Source of the DNA: Halorubrum sp. CBA1229
GTDB taxonomy: Archaea > Halobacteriota > Halobacteria > Halobacteriales > Haloferacaceae
DNA length: 64,000 nucleotides
Direction of reading: 5' to 3'
Assembly: GCF_003721435.2 (NCBI RefSeq)
Contig: NZ_CP054585.1
Span: 62,001-126,000, forward strand
The position numbers and the translations under genes were made by a program. Positions 8,221 through 17,328 of the stretch are shown in pieces. Under the pieces are notes generated by a model that saw nothing but the letters and a program-made list of their open reading frames with translations, searched no databases and was not told the DNA's origin. Numbering within the stretch: position 1 is the first letter of the stretch; each line of letters opens with the position of its first letter.

Positions 8221-9394
8221 CGCCGCCACCTCCCTTCTGTTCTCGGACGCCGCTGTCGGGCGTCTCGGGCGTTCCGCCGCCCTCGACCGCGCTCGGCCAG
8301 ATCAGCTCCCGCTGCGGCGGAAGGACGCCCTGCGGCCGGTAGCGCATCACGGCGACGATCACGACTCCGATCAGCAGCAGCCGCAGCGGTGCGGGGTCGA
8401 TCGGCAGCGCCACATCGTTTAAGAATCGGGTCCCCTCGCGGATCGTGACGATCACGATGCCGCCGAACAGCGCTCCGCGGTTGGAGCCGCTACCGCCTAA
8501 GATTACGGCGACCCACGCGTAGAACGTCGTGATCGGGTCCAGATCGCCCGGCCCGACGTAGAGGTTCAGGTGTGCGTAGAACACGCCCGCCAGCGCCATG
8601 ATCAGGCTGCCGAGGATGAACGACTGCATCTTGAACGAGTAGGTGTTCTTCCCGAGCGCCCGAGCGAGGTCCTCGTCGGAGCGGATCGTGCGCAGCACGC
8701 GCCCCCACGGCGACTGATGTGCGCGCCGAAGGACGAAGTACGCGGCCCCCGCGAACGCCAGCACCAACAGGACGTTCAGCGACGCCTGCCAGAACGCCGT
8801 CTCTAAGATTACCGGCGACCCGGGGATCACCTCCAGCCGGAGCCCCGGCATCGCCTCCGGGAACGTCGAGAGCACCGGCCACCCGACGAAGAAGCTCGGG
8901 ATGCCGCGCAGCCCCGCGCTGCCGTTCGTCAGCCAGCGCTCGTTTAAGACGATCAGCCGCACGACCTCGGCGAGCCCGAGCGACGCGATGGCGAGGTAAT
9001 CGGCGCGGAGCCGGAGCGTCGGGATACCGATGATCAGCGCCAGCGCGAGCGCGACGACGAGCGCGACGGCGAGTCCGACGAGCGGACTGAAGCCGCCGGC
9101 GATCGGCGAGCCGCTCGCGGTCATCAGCGCGGTGCCGTACGCGCCGATGCCGAAGAACGCGGCGACGCTGAAGTTGATCAGTCCCGTGAACCCCCACTGG
9201 GCGTTCAGCCCGAACGACAACAGCGAGTACATCCCCGCCAGTCCGACGAGGAACAGGAAGTACGTCGGACCGAGCGCGCCGGTGAGCATCGCGACGAAGA
9301 GGAACAGCACGAACGCGACGCTGACGCCGAGCACCCACTCCTCCGGGCGGCTCAGGTCGGCGACCGCCGCCCTCGGGTCGTCGAGGAGGCTCAC
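8213..9394 (-). CDS. livM: branched-chain amino acid ABC transporter permease LivM
   Basis: 393 residues with about nine membrane helices. The LivM signature is visible: LSFGLNAQWGFTGLINFSVAAFFGIGAY near residues 60-90, and the cytoplasmic coupling loop GRVLRTIRSDEDLARALGKN. AWVAVILGGSGSNRGALFGG is the second conserved loop. The start is GTG and overlaps the livH stop (GTGA). The C-terminal ~40 residues are a hydrophilic tail ending in a Gly/Glu-rich stretch that overlaps livG. Substrate could be branched-chain amino acids or another amide-like compound. Confidence 0.94.
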   Translation of the reverse strand: MSLLDDPRAAVADLSRPEEWVLGVSVAFVLFLFVAMLTGALGPTYFLFLVGLAGMYSLLSFGLNAQWGFTGLINFSVAAFFGIGAYGTALMTASGSPIAGGFSPLVGLAVALVVALALALIIGIPTLRLRADYLAIASLGLAEVVRLIVLNERWLTNGSAGLRGIPSFFVGWPVLSTFPEAMPGLRLEVIPGSPVILETAFWQASLNVLLVLAFAGAAYFVLRRAHQSPWGRVLRTIRSDEDLARALGKNTYSFKMQSFILGSLIMALAGVFYAHLNLYVGPGDLDPITTFYAWVAVILGGSGSNRGALFGGIVIVTIREGTRFLNDVALPIDPAPLRLLLIGVVIVAVMRYRPQGVLPPQRELIWPSAVEGGGTPETPDSGVREQKGGGGDE

Positions 9395-10350
9395 GTCGCA
9401 GCCTCCCCGGCGATCCCGTTGGGCCGGACCAACAGCACGACGACCATGATCACGAACGCGATCGCGTTCGCGTACTCGATGGTGATCATGTTCTCGATCA
9501 CGGTCGCGAGCCAGTTCGGACGGATCGGTAGCGCCTCGACCACGTTGGAGAAGAACGGCGTTAGCTGGTTTATCATGCCGATGAGGAATCCGCCCGCCAT
9601 CGCGCCGTACACGGAGCCGATCCCGCCGAGGATCACCGCCGCGAAGATCACCAGCAGGAGGTTAAACCCCATCCGGGGCGCAAGCTGGTTGAAGAGTCCG
9701 AGGAACACGCCGCCCGCGCCGGCGAGCCCGGCGCCGATGACCCACGTCCACAGCTTGACCCGCTTCGTTCGGATACCGCTGACCCGCGCGAGGTCGGGGT
9801 TGTCCGCCATCGCGCGCATCTTCCGACCGAGGTCGGTGTACTGGAGCAAGACGTGGAGCCCGACCACGAGCACCACCGCCGATCCGAATATCGCGACGTC
9901 GTGGAGCGTTATCCGGACGCCGTACGGGACCAACGCCTCGATCGGCCGCAGCGGTTGGAGGTCGAACCGGGTGAAGTCGGAACCGAACCGGATCTGGATC
10001 ACCGCGCGGTAGATGAACGCGATCCCGATCGACGTGATCAGCAGGCCGATCGAGTCGACGTCGAGCGGCTCGTAGATGAGCTTCTCGGTGGCGACCGCCA
10101 CCACCGCCGCGGCGGCGATGCCGACGACCAAGGCCACGAAGAAGCCGTACGGGAGTCCCAGCACCGCGCCGCCGAGCCCGCCGACCGCGCCGAAGGTCAC
10201 GAGCGCCGAGTACGCGCCGATCGTCATCGTGTCGCCGTGTGCGAAGTTCGCGAAGTCCGCGATGCTGTACACCAGCGACAGCCCGATGCTCCCGAGGACG
10301 ATGATGCTGCTGAACACCAACCCGTTAGCCAGGTATCCGAGAACGGTCAT
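9391..10350 (-). CDS. livH: branched-chain amino acid ABC transporter permease LivH
   Basis: 319 residues with about eight membrane helices. The N-terminus GSIGLSLVYSIADFANFAHGDTMTIGAY is the canonical LivH motif, and GRKMRAMADNPDLARVSGI is the ATPase-coupling loop. AAVILGGIGSVYGAMAGGF marks the last conserved segment. It lies nine bases downstream of livK and overlaps livM, so the whole importer is one transcript with the binding protein first. Confidence 0.95.
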   Translation of the reverse strand: MTVLGYLANGLVFSSIIVLGSIGLSLVYSIADFANFAHGDTMTIGAYSALVTFGAVGGLGGAVLGLPYGFFVALVVGIAAAAVVAVATEKLIYEPLDVDSIGLLITSIGIAFIYRAVIQIRFGSDFTRFDLQPLRPIEALVPYGVRITLHDVAIFGSAVVLVVGLHVLLQYTDLGRKMRAMADNPDLARVSGIRTKRVKLWTWVIGAGLAGAGGVFLGLFNQLAPRMGFNLLLVIFAAVILGGIGSVYGAMAGGFLIGMINQLTPFFSNVVEALPIRPNWLATVIENMITIEYANAIAFVIMVVVLLVRPNGIAGEAAT

Positions 10351-10359
10351 CGGTCGGGA

Positions 10360-11679
10360 TTACCCTTCGATGAAGTCGATGCCTTCGTACGCGTGGTCTT
10401 GGACCTCCAAGACCTGAAGGAAGCCGACCGGGTCCCCGTTCTCGTCGAAGTCGATGGGGCCGCTGACCCCCTGGTAATCGACGTCGTCGGGGCCGCCGCC
10501 GTCCGCGAGGATCTCGCTGGCGGCCTCGAACGAGGTCACCGTCTCGCCCTCGGGGCCCGAGACGCGCCGAACGGTGTCCTGGAGCGCCTCGCCGGTGAAC
10601 TCGTCGGCGGCCTGAATCGCGAGCGCGGCGTTGATCACGCAGTCGTACGCGTACGCCGCCCACGAGGTCGGCTGCTGGCCGTACTCGGACTCGAAGGCGT
10701 CCGCGAACGACTGGTAGTTCTCCTCCTCGACGGGCGCGGACGGAACGACGATCTTCATCTCCTCGATGCTCCCCTCGGGGGTGTTCTCGAGGACGTTGTC
10801 GCCGGAGACGGAGTCGGCGCCGTAGAACTGCGCCTCGTACCCCGAGGAGTACACCTCGTTGACCATCGTCGCGAACTCGGCCTGATAGGTGATGAACAGC
10901 CACGCGTCGGCGCCGGAGCTGTTCATCTCCGAGATGACGCTGGAGTACGACTGCTGGTCCTGGTCGTGGGGCGTGTTGTAGACGATCTCGCCGTCGTACG
11001 CGTTGACGAACGCGTCGGTGAGGCTCTGGCCGTAGTCGTTGTTGACGTAGGTGATCGCCACCTCGTCGTAGCCGTCGTCGCTGATCAGGTTCGAGAGCGC
11101 GAGCGACTGGCTCCGTCCCGACGGCGACATCCGGAGCAGTCCCGGGAACTCGGTGAGGTTGAGGCCGGTGGAGTTCTGGCTCAGCTGGACGACGTCGGAC
11201 CCCTCGACGACGCTCTCGTAGATGGCCAGCGAGACGCCGGAGCCGACCGCGCCGATCAGGAACGGGACGCCGTCCTGGTTGACGAGCTTCTGGGCGGCAG
11301 CGATCCCGCCCTGGTTTTCGCTTTCGGAGTCCTCGACGACGATATCGAGGTCTCGCCCGTTAATGCCGACCTCGTTGACGCGCGAGAGAGCGAGGTTGAC
11401 GCCGCGCTGGTTCCGCTCGCCGAACGCCGACAGCGACCCGGTCTGCGAGTCGACCATCCCGACCTCGTAGGCCTCCGTGGAGTCGTCGCTGTCGCTTCCG
11501 TCGTCGGATCCGTCGCTCCCGTCGTCGCCGTCGCTTCCGTCGTCGCCGTCCGACCCGTCGCTCCCGTCTCCGCCGTCGTCGGTCGTGCTCAGACAGCCCG
11601 ACAGGGCGACGAGCCCCGCACCGCCGGTCAGTTTCAGCAGCGTTCGCCGGTCCGCCAGATCCGTGGTATCTCGTGACAT
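10360..11679 (-). CDS. livK: Liv-type substrate-binding lipoprotein
   Basis: 439 residues. Extracellular periplasmic-binding-protein-like receptor (ANF/LivJ-type fold) that captures substrate for LivHMGF. The signal begins MSRDTTDLADRRTLLKLTGG, and the twin Arg plus lipobox ALSGC indicate Tat export and lipid anchoring. The mature protein starts with about 35 residues of Asp/Gly/Ser tandem repeats (DGSDGDDGSDG type), a flexible acidic linker that holds the domain off the membrane. The binding domain begins at YEVGMVDSQTGSLSAFGERN. Chosen start matches the Tat signal; the frame is open further upstream but crosses the promoter. First gene of the operon. Confidence 0.92.
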   Translation of the reverse strand: MSRDTTDLADRRTLLKLTGGAGLVALSGCLSTTDDGGDGSDGSDGDDGSDGDDGSDGSDDGSDSDDSTEAYEVGMVDSQTGSLSAFGERNQRGVNLALSRVNEVGINGRDLDIVVEDSESENQGGIAAAQKLVNQDGVPFLIGAVGSGVSLAIYESVVEGSDVVQLSQNSTGLNLTEFPGLLRMSPSGRSQSLALSNLISDDGYDEVAITYVNNDYGQSLTDAFVNAYDGEIVYNTPHDQDQQSYSSVISEMNSSGADAWLFITYQAEFATMVNEVYSSGYEAQFYGADSVSGDNVLENTPEGSIEEMKIVVPSAPVEEENYQSFADAFESEYGQQPTSWAAYAYDCVINAALAIQAADEFTGEALQDTVRRVSGPEGETVTSFEAASEILADGGGPDDVDYQGVSGPIDFDENGDPVGFLQVLEVQDHAYEGIDFIEG

Positions 11680-11853
11680 ATGTGACCTGGTATCTCCGTG
11701 GACATCGGGGTATCTTAACCCCGGCCCGTCCATGGTCGGGCCGCCCGTACATGTTCCTCTCCGCCGCCGCGATAGGCGGTCGTGGCACGGGCGGGGGATT
11801 GGAGTGGAATATTTATTTGGTCTTTTAATACTCGTAATAATTGGTCGGGTGCC

Positions 11854-11861
11854 CATATATA
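11854..11861 (+). promoter_or_regulatory. TATA box of the proline dehydrogenase gene
   Basis: CATATATA ends 25 bases before the ATG at 11886, in an AT-rich island (11810-11860) unusual for this chromosome. The spacing fits a leaderless transcript. The same 200-base gap also holds the livK promoter on the other strand. Confidence 0.65.
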
Positions 11862-11885
11862 CCGATACGGATCCGCGGTGTGGAT

Positions 11886-12752
11886 ATGATACCGCCAATC
11901 GCGAGCAACTTCGTCGCAGGGGAGACTCCGGAGGCGGCGCTCGACCACGTCGAGGGGCTCAACGACCGCGGCGTGGCCGGCATCCTGAACCTGCTCGGCG
12001 AGCACTACGAGGAGCGACCGCCGGCCGACGCCGACGCCGACGCGTACGTCGACCTCGTCGGGGCGATCGCGGAGCGCGGCGTCGACGCCTGCGTCTCCGT
12101 GAAGTCGAGCCAGATCGGCCTCGACGTCGGCGACGACGTCTTCGAGGAGAACCTCGCGCGCATCGTCGAGGCGGCCAACGCCCCGGCGGCGACCGGTCCG
12201 GACGGGACGGGGCCGTTTGTCTGGATCGACATGGAGGACCACGAGACCACCGACGTGACGCTCGACGCGTTCGAGCGGCACGCGGTCGCGACCGACGGCA
12301 ACGTCGGCGTCTGCGTGCAGGCGAACCTGAAGCGAACGCGGGACGACCTCGAGCGGCTCGCCGACCTCCCGGGGAAGGTCCGGCTCGTCAAGGGCGCGTA
12401 CGACGAGCCAGCCGAACTCTCGTACAAGGAGAAGGCCCGCGTCGACGAGTCGTACCGCGACTGCCTCGCGTACATGTTCGAGGCGTTCGACGACGGGATC
12501 GCCGTCGGGAGCCACGACCCCGCGATGATCGAGCACGCGAAGGAACTGCACGCCGAGCACGGCACCCCCTACGAGGTGCAGATGCTGACCGGCGTCCGGG
12601 AGTCGGCGCAGTTCGAGCTCGCGGCCGAAGACGACGTGGCGGTCTACCAGTACATCCCGTACGGGACCAAGTGGTTCTCCTACTTCTACCGGCGGATCCG
12701 AGAGCGCAAGTCGAACGCGCTGTTCGCGCTGCGAGCGGTCGTGGGGAACTGA
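11886..12752 (+). CDS. proline dehydrogenase
   Basis: 288 residues, a stand-alone PRODH TIM barrel that oxidises proline to delta-1-pyrroline-5-carboxylate with FAD. Recognisable segments are VSVKSSQIGLDV, CVQANLKRTRDDLERL, VRLVKGAYDEP (FAD and substrate Lys/Arg strand) and the C-terminal FSYFYRRIRERKSNALF, whose paired Arg residues bind the proline carboxylate. The start MIPPIASNFVAGE fits the TATA box 25 bases upstream. Next on the chromosome are an opposite-strand regulator and the P5C dehydrogenase that would use its product. Confidence 0.9.
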   Translation: MIPPIASNFVAGETPEAALDHVEGLNDRGVAGILNLLGEHYEERPPADADADAYVDLVGAIAERGVDACVSVKSSQIGLDVGDDVFEENLARIVEAANAPAATGPDGTGPFVWIDMEDHETTDVTLDAFERHAVATDGNVGVCVQANLKRTRDDLERLADLPGKVRLVKGAYDEPAELSYKEKARVDESYRDCLAYMFEAFDDGIAVGSHDPAMIEHAKELHAEHGTPYEVQMLTGVRESAQFELAAEDDVAVYQYIPYGTKWFSYFYRRIRERKSNALFALRAVVGN

Positions 12753-12765
12753 TCCGAGTCGGCGG

Positions 12766-13503
12766 TCACGGATCGAGCAGCTTCGCCTCCGCCTTCCGGA
12801 GGTGTTCGAGCAGGGTCGTCTTCGAGACGTCCATGTCGTCGGCGAGCTCGCGGGTCGACGTCTCGCGCGGCCACTCGTAGTACCCCGCCTCGCGGGCGTG
12901 TTCGTACACGTCCCGCTGGGTTGGCGTCAGCGTGTCGAGCCGCTGCTCGCGGGGAGTCCGCCCCGCGTGCCCCGACGACGACATCGACTCCACGGTCACC
13001 TCGGCGCCGGAGTCCGCCTGGACCGCGTCGAGCGACTCCCGGATCTCGGTCCGCTCGCCGACGAAACACACCTGCCACTCCTCGCGGCCGTCCTCGATCC
13101 GGACCGGCGCGCTGTGGACGAACCCGTGTTCGAGCAGCGTCGGACACACCATGTCGGCCGGGTCGTACTCCAGGAAGAACTCGCGGACGACGTTGCCCGG
13201 GGCGTCCCTCGCGCGCCCGAATCGCTCCTGGAGCTCGAGCAGGTTCCCCGCCCGGTCGGACTCGCGGATCGCGTCGAGCAGCGCCTCGACCTCCTCGTTC
13301 GTGTCGGCGAACGCCGTGAACAGGCCGTTCACCGAGTTCGGCGCGTCGCGGTCGGTCCGCGGCGAGTTGTATATCGCGTGGGCGAGGACGCCGCCCGCGG
13401 TTCTGTTCGTCGCCTCGATCGCCCAGCAGTTCGGATGCCACAGGTCGAGCGTGAGCCGAGTCCCCGACCACTCGTCCGCCCCGGTCGCGTCTGTCGTCGC
13501 CAT
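12766..13503 (-). CDS. bat-type HTH_10 transcriptional regulator
   Basis: 245 residues. The C-terminus (LTPTQRDVYEHAREAGYYEW to the end, roughly residues 184-245) is a bacterio-opsin-activator-type HTH_10 domain: LTP.Q...L..A...GYY..PR, then LADDMDVSKTTLLEHLRKAE as the recognition helix-turn-helix. The N-terminal ~170 residues form a haloarchaeal sensor domain beginning LTLDLWHPNCWAIEATN, with conserved Cys and Trp. It lies between and opposite to the two proline catabolic genes, so local control of proline use is the natural inference; nothing shows its ligand. Confidence 0.85.
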   Translation of the reverse strand: MATTDATGADEWSGTRLTLDLWHPNCWAIEATNRTAGGVLAHAIYNSPRTDRDAPNSVNGLFTAFADTNEEVEALLDAIRESDRAGNLLELQERFGRARDAPGNVVREFFLEYDPADMVCPTLLEHGFVHSAPVRIEDGREEWQVCFVGERTEIRESLDAVQADSGAEVTVESMSSSGHAGRTPREQRLDTLTPTQRDVYEHAREAGYYEWPRETSTRELADDMDVSKTTLLEHLRKAEAKLLDP

Positions 13504-13592
13504 TACTACCTCTTCCGTGGTACCGCATCACAAAGACTCTGCCGCCCATGGTCGGGTGGGATATTTGGGCGCGGCGACGGTAAGCACCGTCC

Positions 13593-15113
13593 ATGTCGGA
13601 GCCGTACCAACACTACATCGACGGCGAGTGGGTCTCGGGCGCGGGCTCGGAGACCTTCGAGAGCGAGAACCCGGCGACCGGGGAGTCACTCGGCGAGTTC
13701 CGGCAGGGGACCCCCGAGGACGTCGACCGCGCGGTCGACGCGGCCGACGAGGCGTTCGCGGAGTGGCGCGAGCTCTCCCGAATCGAGCGCGCCGAGTACC
13801 TCTGGGACGTGTACCACGAGCTGCGCGAGCGCACCGACGAGCTCGGACGGGTCGTCACCAAGGAGTGCGGGAAGGAGATCAGCGAGGGGAAGGCGGACGT
13901 CGTCGAGGCCGCCCACATGGTCGAGTGGGCCGCGGGCGACGCGCGTCACCCGAAGGGCGACATCGTCCCCTCCGAGATCCCGGCGAAGGACGCGTACATG
14001 CGCCGGAAGCCCCGCGGCGTCACGGGCTGTATCACCCCGTGGAACTTCCCCGTCGCGATCCCCTACTGGCACATGGCAATTGCCCTGGTGGAGGGGAACA
14101 CCGTCGTCTTCAAGCCGGCCGAGCAGACCCCGTGGTGCGCGCAGATCATCGCGGAGATGTTCGACGACGCCGGGATCCCGGACGGCGTGTTCAACATGGT
14201 CCAGGGGTTCGGCGACGCCGGCAACGCGATCGTCGAGCACGACGACGTGGAGACGGTCATCTTCACCGGCTCGGCGGAGGTCGGCCACCTGATCCAGGAC
14301 AAGCTCGGCGGGGTCCCCGGCAAGCGCGTCGCCTGCGAGATGGGCGGCAAGAACGCGATCGTCGTCACCGAGGCGGCCGACCTCGACGTCGCGGTCCACT
14401 CCGCGGTGATGTCCTCGTTTAAGACGACCGGGCAGCGCTGCGTCTCCTCCGAGCGCCTGATCGTCCACACCGACGTGTACGACGAGTTCAAGGAGCGGTT
14501 CGTCGAGATCGCCGAGGACGTCGCCGTCGGCGACCCGCTCGACGAAGACACGTTCATGGGGCCGCTCATCGAGGCCGAGCACTACGAGAAGGTCGCGGAG
14601 TACAACGAGCTCGCCCGCAGCGAGGGCGTGAACGTCCTCGTCGACCGCACCGACCTCGACGCCGACGAGGTCCCCGACGGCCACGAGGACGGCCACTGGA
14701 TCGGCCCGTTCGTCTACGAGGCCGACCCCAGCGAGGACCTCCGGTGTACCCACGAGGAGGTGTTCGGGCCGCACGTCGCGCTGCTCGAGTACGACGGCGA
14801 CATCGAGCGCGCGGTCGCGATCCAGAACGACACCGAGTACGGGCTCGCCGGCGCGATCGTCTCCGAGGACTACCGACAGATCAACTACTACCGCGACCGC
14901 GCCGAGCTCGGGCTCGCGTACGGGAACCTCCCCTGTATCGGCGCCGAGGTCCAGCTCCCGTTCGGCGGCGTCAAGAAGTCCGGCAACGGCTACCCCTCCG
15001 CCCGGGAGGCCATCGAGGCGGTCACCGACCGCACCGCGTGGACCCTGAACAACTCGACGGAGATCGAGATGGCGCAGGGGCTCTCGGCCGACATCAAGAC
15101 GAAAGACGACTGA
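13593..15113 (+). CDS. aldehyde dehydrogenase, likely P5C dehydrogenase
   Basis: 506 residues. NAD(P)-dependent aldehyde dehydrogenase; by position beside proline dehydrogenase it probably oxidises glutamate gamma-semialdehyde/P5C to glutamate. Catalytic residues are present: Asn151 in ITPWNFPVAIP, Glu249 in CEMGGKNA, and nucleophile Cys283 in TTGQRCVSSER. The Rossmann segment is FTGSAEVGHLI. QLPFGGVKKSGNG is the conserved C-terminal motif. Single gene, divergent from the regulator with a 90-base gap. Alternative substrates within the ALDH superfamily cannot be excluded. Confidence 0.9.
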   Translation: MSEPYQHYIDGEWVSGAGSETFESENPATGESLGEFRQGTPEDVDRAVDAADEAFAEWRELSRIERAEYLWDVYHELRERTDELGRVVTKECGKEISEGKADVVEAAHMVEWAAGDARHPKGDIVPSEIPAKDAYMRRKPRGVTGCITPWNFPVAIPYWHMAIALVEGNTVVFKPAEQTPWCAQIIAEMFDDAGIPDGVFNMVQGFGDAGNAIVEHDDVETVIFTGSAEVGHLIQDKLGGVPGKRVACEMGGKNAIVVTEAADLDVAVHSAVMSSFKTTGQRCVSSERLIVHTDVYDEFKERFVEIAEDVAVGDPLDEDTFMGPLIEAEHYEKVAEYNELARSEGVNVLVDRTDLDADEVPDGHEDGHWIGPFVYEADPSEDLRCTHEEVFGPHVALLEYDGDIERAVAIQNDTEYGLAGAIVSEDYRQINYYRDRAELGLAYGNLPCIGAEVQLPFGGVKKSGNGYPSAREAIEAVTDRTAWTLNNSTEIEMAQGLSADIKTKDD

Positions 15114-15153
15114 GGGCGGCCGCCCTCGCGGAGCCGTTTTTAAGTATCCCGCA

Positions 15154-16065
15154 TCAGACCGCGTCCAGCGCCGCCGCGACCGCCTCTATCGGCCCGTCGG
15201 CGTCGGCGAGCCCGCCGCGGGCGACGAGCCGCTCTCGAGGGCGACCGACCCGCTGCGGGACCGACTCCGTCCCGAGCAGTCCCGCGTCGCGGAGCTCCCG
15301 CTTGATCCGCGTGAACGTCGCCGAGCTCCCGAGCCCGGCGTCCTCGCAGGCGCGACGCAGGTCGCGGTCGAGCGCGCCGCGCTGGACACCGACCACGTAC
15401 GCGCGGCGGCGCGCGCCGGCCAGATCGAGGGCGTCGCCGTCGACGACTCCGGCGTCGAGCGCGCGGATCGCGTCGCCCGCGACGTCGAGGCCGCAGCGCT
15501 CCCGCAGCGCCTCGTACGCGCGACGGCGACTCGGCGTCCGCACGCCGCGCACCTCGGCCGCTTCGACGAGCGGGGCGTAGCGCTCCCGGAGCGTCGGGTC
15601 GTCGCCGACTCGACACCACGTCTCGGGACCGTCACCGGCGTCGGTGTTCTCGTGCTTCGAGCCCTCGGCCGGGACGAGCGCGAATCCCGTCGTTCGACCG
15701 ACGAGAGCCGCGTTCGGCTGTGGCTCCGGCAGCGTCAGGAGGTCCCAGACCTCCGCCTCCACGAGCGCCGCGAGCCGGCTCGCGGGATGGAAGCGGTCGA
15801 CGACGGCGTCGGCCGCGCGGTCGCTCGCGAGGACGGTGAGCGTCGGAAGCTCCGAGGGGAGCGTCTCCGATAACGCTGGCGAGTCCCCCTCCGCTTCGGC
15901 CCGAAGCGTCGACGGGTCTGGGTCGACGAGCCCCGGCGCCGCCTCGCGGTACGCCTCGACCGCCGCCGTCAACAGCGACGGCGACGGGTCCACGAGCACC
16001 GGATCGGCGTGGGTCCCGATCGCTCCCGGCCCGTCCGCGAACGGCAGGGTCGGATCGGGGGACAC
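15154..16065 (-). CDS. haloarchaeal regulator-like protein with C-terminal winged helix (TbsP/DUF5821-like)
   Basis: 303 residues, GTG start. The N-terminal ~170 residues are an alpha/beta domain (DPVLVDPSPSLLTAAVEAY, LTVLASDRAADAV) with the look of a sensor or receiver. The C-terminal ~90 residues include LGSSATFTRIKRELRDAGLL and a basic wing SVPQRVGRPRERLVA, a plausible winged helix-turn-helix. The arrangement resembles the haloarchaeal TbsP/DUF5821 regulators, but I assign that only tentatively from memory. GAATATAAATGG at 16087-16098 lies 23-30 bases upstream of the GTG and supports this start over the longer open frame. Confidence 0.6.
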   Translation of the reverse strand: MSPDPTLPFADGPGAIGTHADPVLVDPSPSLLTAAVEAYREAAPGLVDPDPSTLRAEAEGDSPALSETLPSELPTLTVLASDRAADAVVDRFHPASRLAALVEAEVWDLLTLPEPQPNAALVGRTTGFALVPAEGSKHENTDAGDGPETWCRVGDDPTLRERYAPLVEAAEVRGVRTPSRRRAYEALRERCGLDVAGDAIRALDAGVVDGDALDLAGARRRAYVVGVQRGALDRDLRRACEDAGLGSSATFTRIKRELRDAGLLGTESVPQRVGRPRERLVARGGLADADGPIEAVAAALDAV

Positions 16066-16181
16066 GGCCTCTTCTACGGGACGGACGGAATATAAATGGC
16101 AACGGGCGCAGCCGCTTGGCTGTCGGGGGAAGTACGGCGGTCGGTTGGGGGAAGGCCGCTCGTCCGTCCCGCGTTGGCCTT

Positions 16182-16499
16182 TTAAGAAACGTCCACGCGG
16201 GTGACGTGACCGCCGCAGCCGCACCGCTCGACGTACTCCGGGTCGAGGCCATCGCGTTCCTCGCGGAGCGCGTCGTAGAGGAACGCCTCTGGATGGCCGA
16301 GGTCGCCGTGGGTGACCAAGTTGACGTGGTTCCCCGGGGTCGTGTGGTCGACGGCCGCGAGCGCGTCGCGGACCGCCAGTTCCGGGTCGTTGGCGTACTT
16401 CGGCTCCTCCAAGTTCGCCGACCAGGAGTTGTCGTGGACTCGGTCGGTGATCGGTTCGGCGGTCTCGTCGTGGTCGTGGTCGTCGGTGGGTTCGGTCAT
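16182..16499 (-). CDS. CGCGG-family small protein, putative radical-SAM-modified peptide
   Basis: 105 residues: His/Asp-rich N-terminus, middle segment NHVNLVTHGDLGHPEAFLYD, and C-terminus ERCGCGGHVTRVDVS with CGCGG at residues 93-97. This matches the haloarchaeal 'CGCGG family putative rSAM-modified RiPP' description as I remember it: a short conserved protein whose C-terminal Cys/Gly motif is thought to be modified by a radical SAM enzyme. It lies 43 bases downstream of a bat-type regulator on the same strand, at the tail of the nos region. No radical SAM gene is in the window. The modification and role are unproven. Confidence 0.7.
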   Translation of the reverse strand: MTEPTDDHDHDETAEPITDRVHDNSWSANLEEPKYANDPELAVRDALAAVDHTTPGNHVNLVTHGDLGHPEAFLYDALREERDGLDPEYVERCGCGGHVTRVDVS

Positions 16500-16542
16500 G
16501 GGGGTCTCGTCGTGATCGAGTCGCGCTATCCGTCGGTCGCCG

Positions 16543-17217
16543 TTACGAGTCGACGGCCGCGATCTCCGGCTCGTCCTCGAGGGGGCGACTGGGCAGGTCG
16601 TCCACGAACTCCCGGATCACCGTTCGCTGGACGCGCTGGAGCGTCTCGCTGCAGGTCGATTTCGCGATCCCGACGTGGTCGGCGACCTCCGTCAGGGTGG
16701 CGCGACGCGGCACGTCGTAGTAGCCGAGGTCGACGGCCGCGAGCAGAAGTTCCCGCTGTCGGTCCGTCAGCAGGCGGGCGGGGTTGACGCGCTGACGCAC
16801 GCGCTCGACCTCGAATTCGAGGCCGACCTCGCGCAGCCGTCGGCCCATCTCGGCGACGCGCTCGTGTTCGCCCGTGACTTCGACCTCCGCCACGCCGTCC
16901 TCGATGTCTAAGGGCATCTCGATCGGGAGTCCCGAGCGCTTCGCCGCCAGCAACAGCAGCGGCGCGTCCGTCTCCACCCGGGCCGTGACGACGCCGTCCT
17001 CCCGCGCCATCACCGACACGGCGGTCAGCGCGTCGTGGCCTTCCATCGCCGACAGTACCGCGTCGGCGTCGCGTGCGGTGACCCTGACCAGAGCGAAGCC
17101 GGCGCTCTCGCCGGGGACCGCGGCGAGCACGCGGAACCCCGTGTCGGGGAACTCGCGCGAGACGTCGGCTATCCACGGTCCGTCGGGCAGGTCGACGAGG
17201 AGGCGTGCTTGTGGCAT
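16543..17217 (-). CDS. bat-type HTH_10 transcriptional regulator
   Basis: 224 residues. The C-terminal ~60 residues are an HTH_10 domain: LTDRQRELLLAAVDLGYYDV, PRRATLTEVADHVGIAKSTC, then SETLQRVQRTVI. The N-terminal ~150 residues are a two-lobed alpha/beta domain (LLVDLPDGPWIADVSREFP; GVVTARVETDAPLLLL) typical of this haloarchaeal group, often seen next to denitrification or copper genes. It lies between the halocyanin gene and the CGCGG gene, all minus strand, and is likely co-transcribed with the latter. Effector unknown. Confidence 0.85.
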   Translation of the reverse strand: MPQARLLVDLPDGPWIADVSREFPDTGFRVLAAVPGESAGFALVRVTARDADAVLSAMEGHDALTAVSVMAREDGVVTARVETDAPLLLLAAKRSGLPIEMPLDIEDGVAEVEVTGEHERVAEMGRRLREVGLEFEVERVRQRVNPARLLTDRQRELLLAAVDLGYYDVPRRATLTEVADHVGIAKSTCSETLQRVQRTVIREFVDDLPSRPLEDEPEIAAVDS

Positions 17218-17328
17218 CTGTGTGGGTCGGTGGTGATGTCAGTCGTCAGTCCGCTGCGGTCGGTGGTCGGGGCGGGTCTGGATCCAAATCGATCCTCGGA
17301 CCATCAGTCGAGGTCGATCGTCGCGGCG

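Noticed and set aside
9853..11676. 607-codon plus-strand frame opposite livK
   Set aside because: Antisense shadow: charged Arg/Val/Asp-rich sequence with no domain, and livK is a clear full-length lipoprotein.
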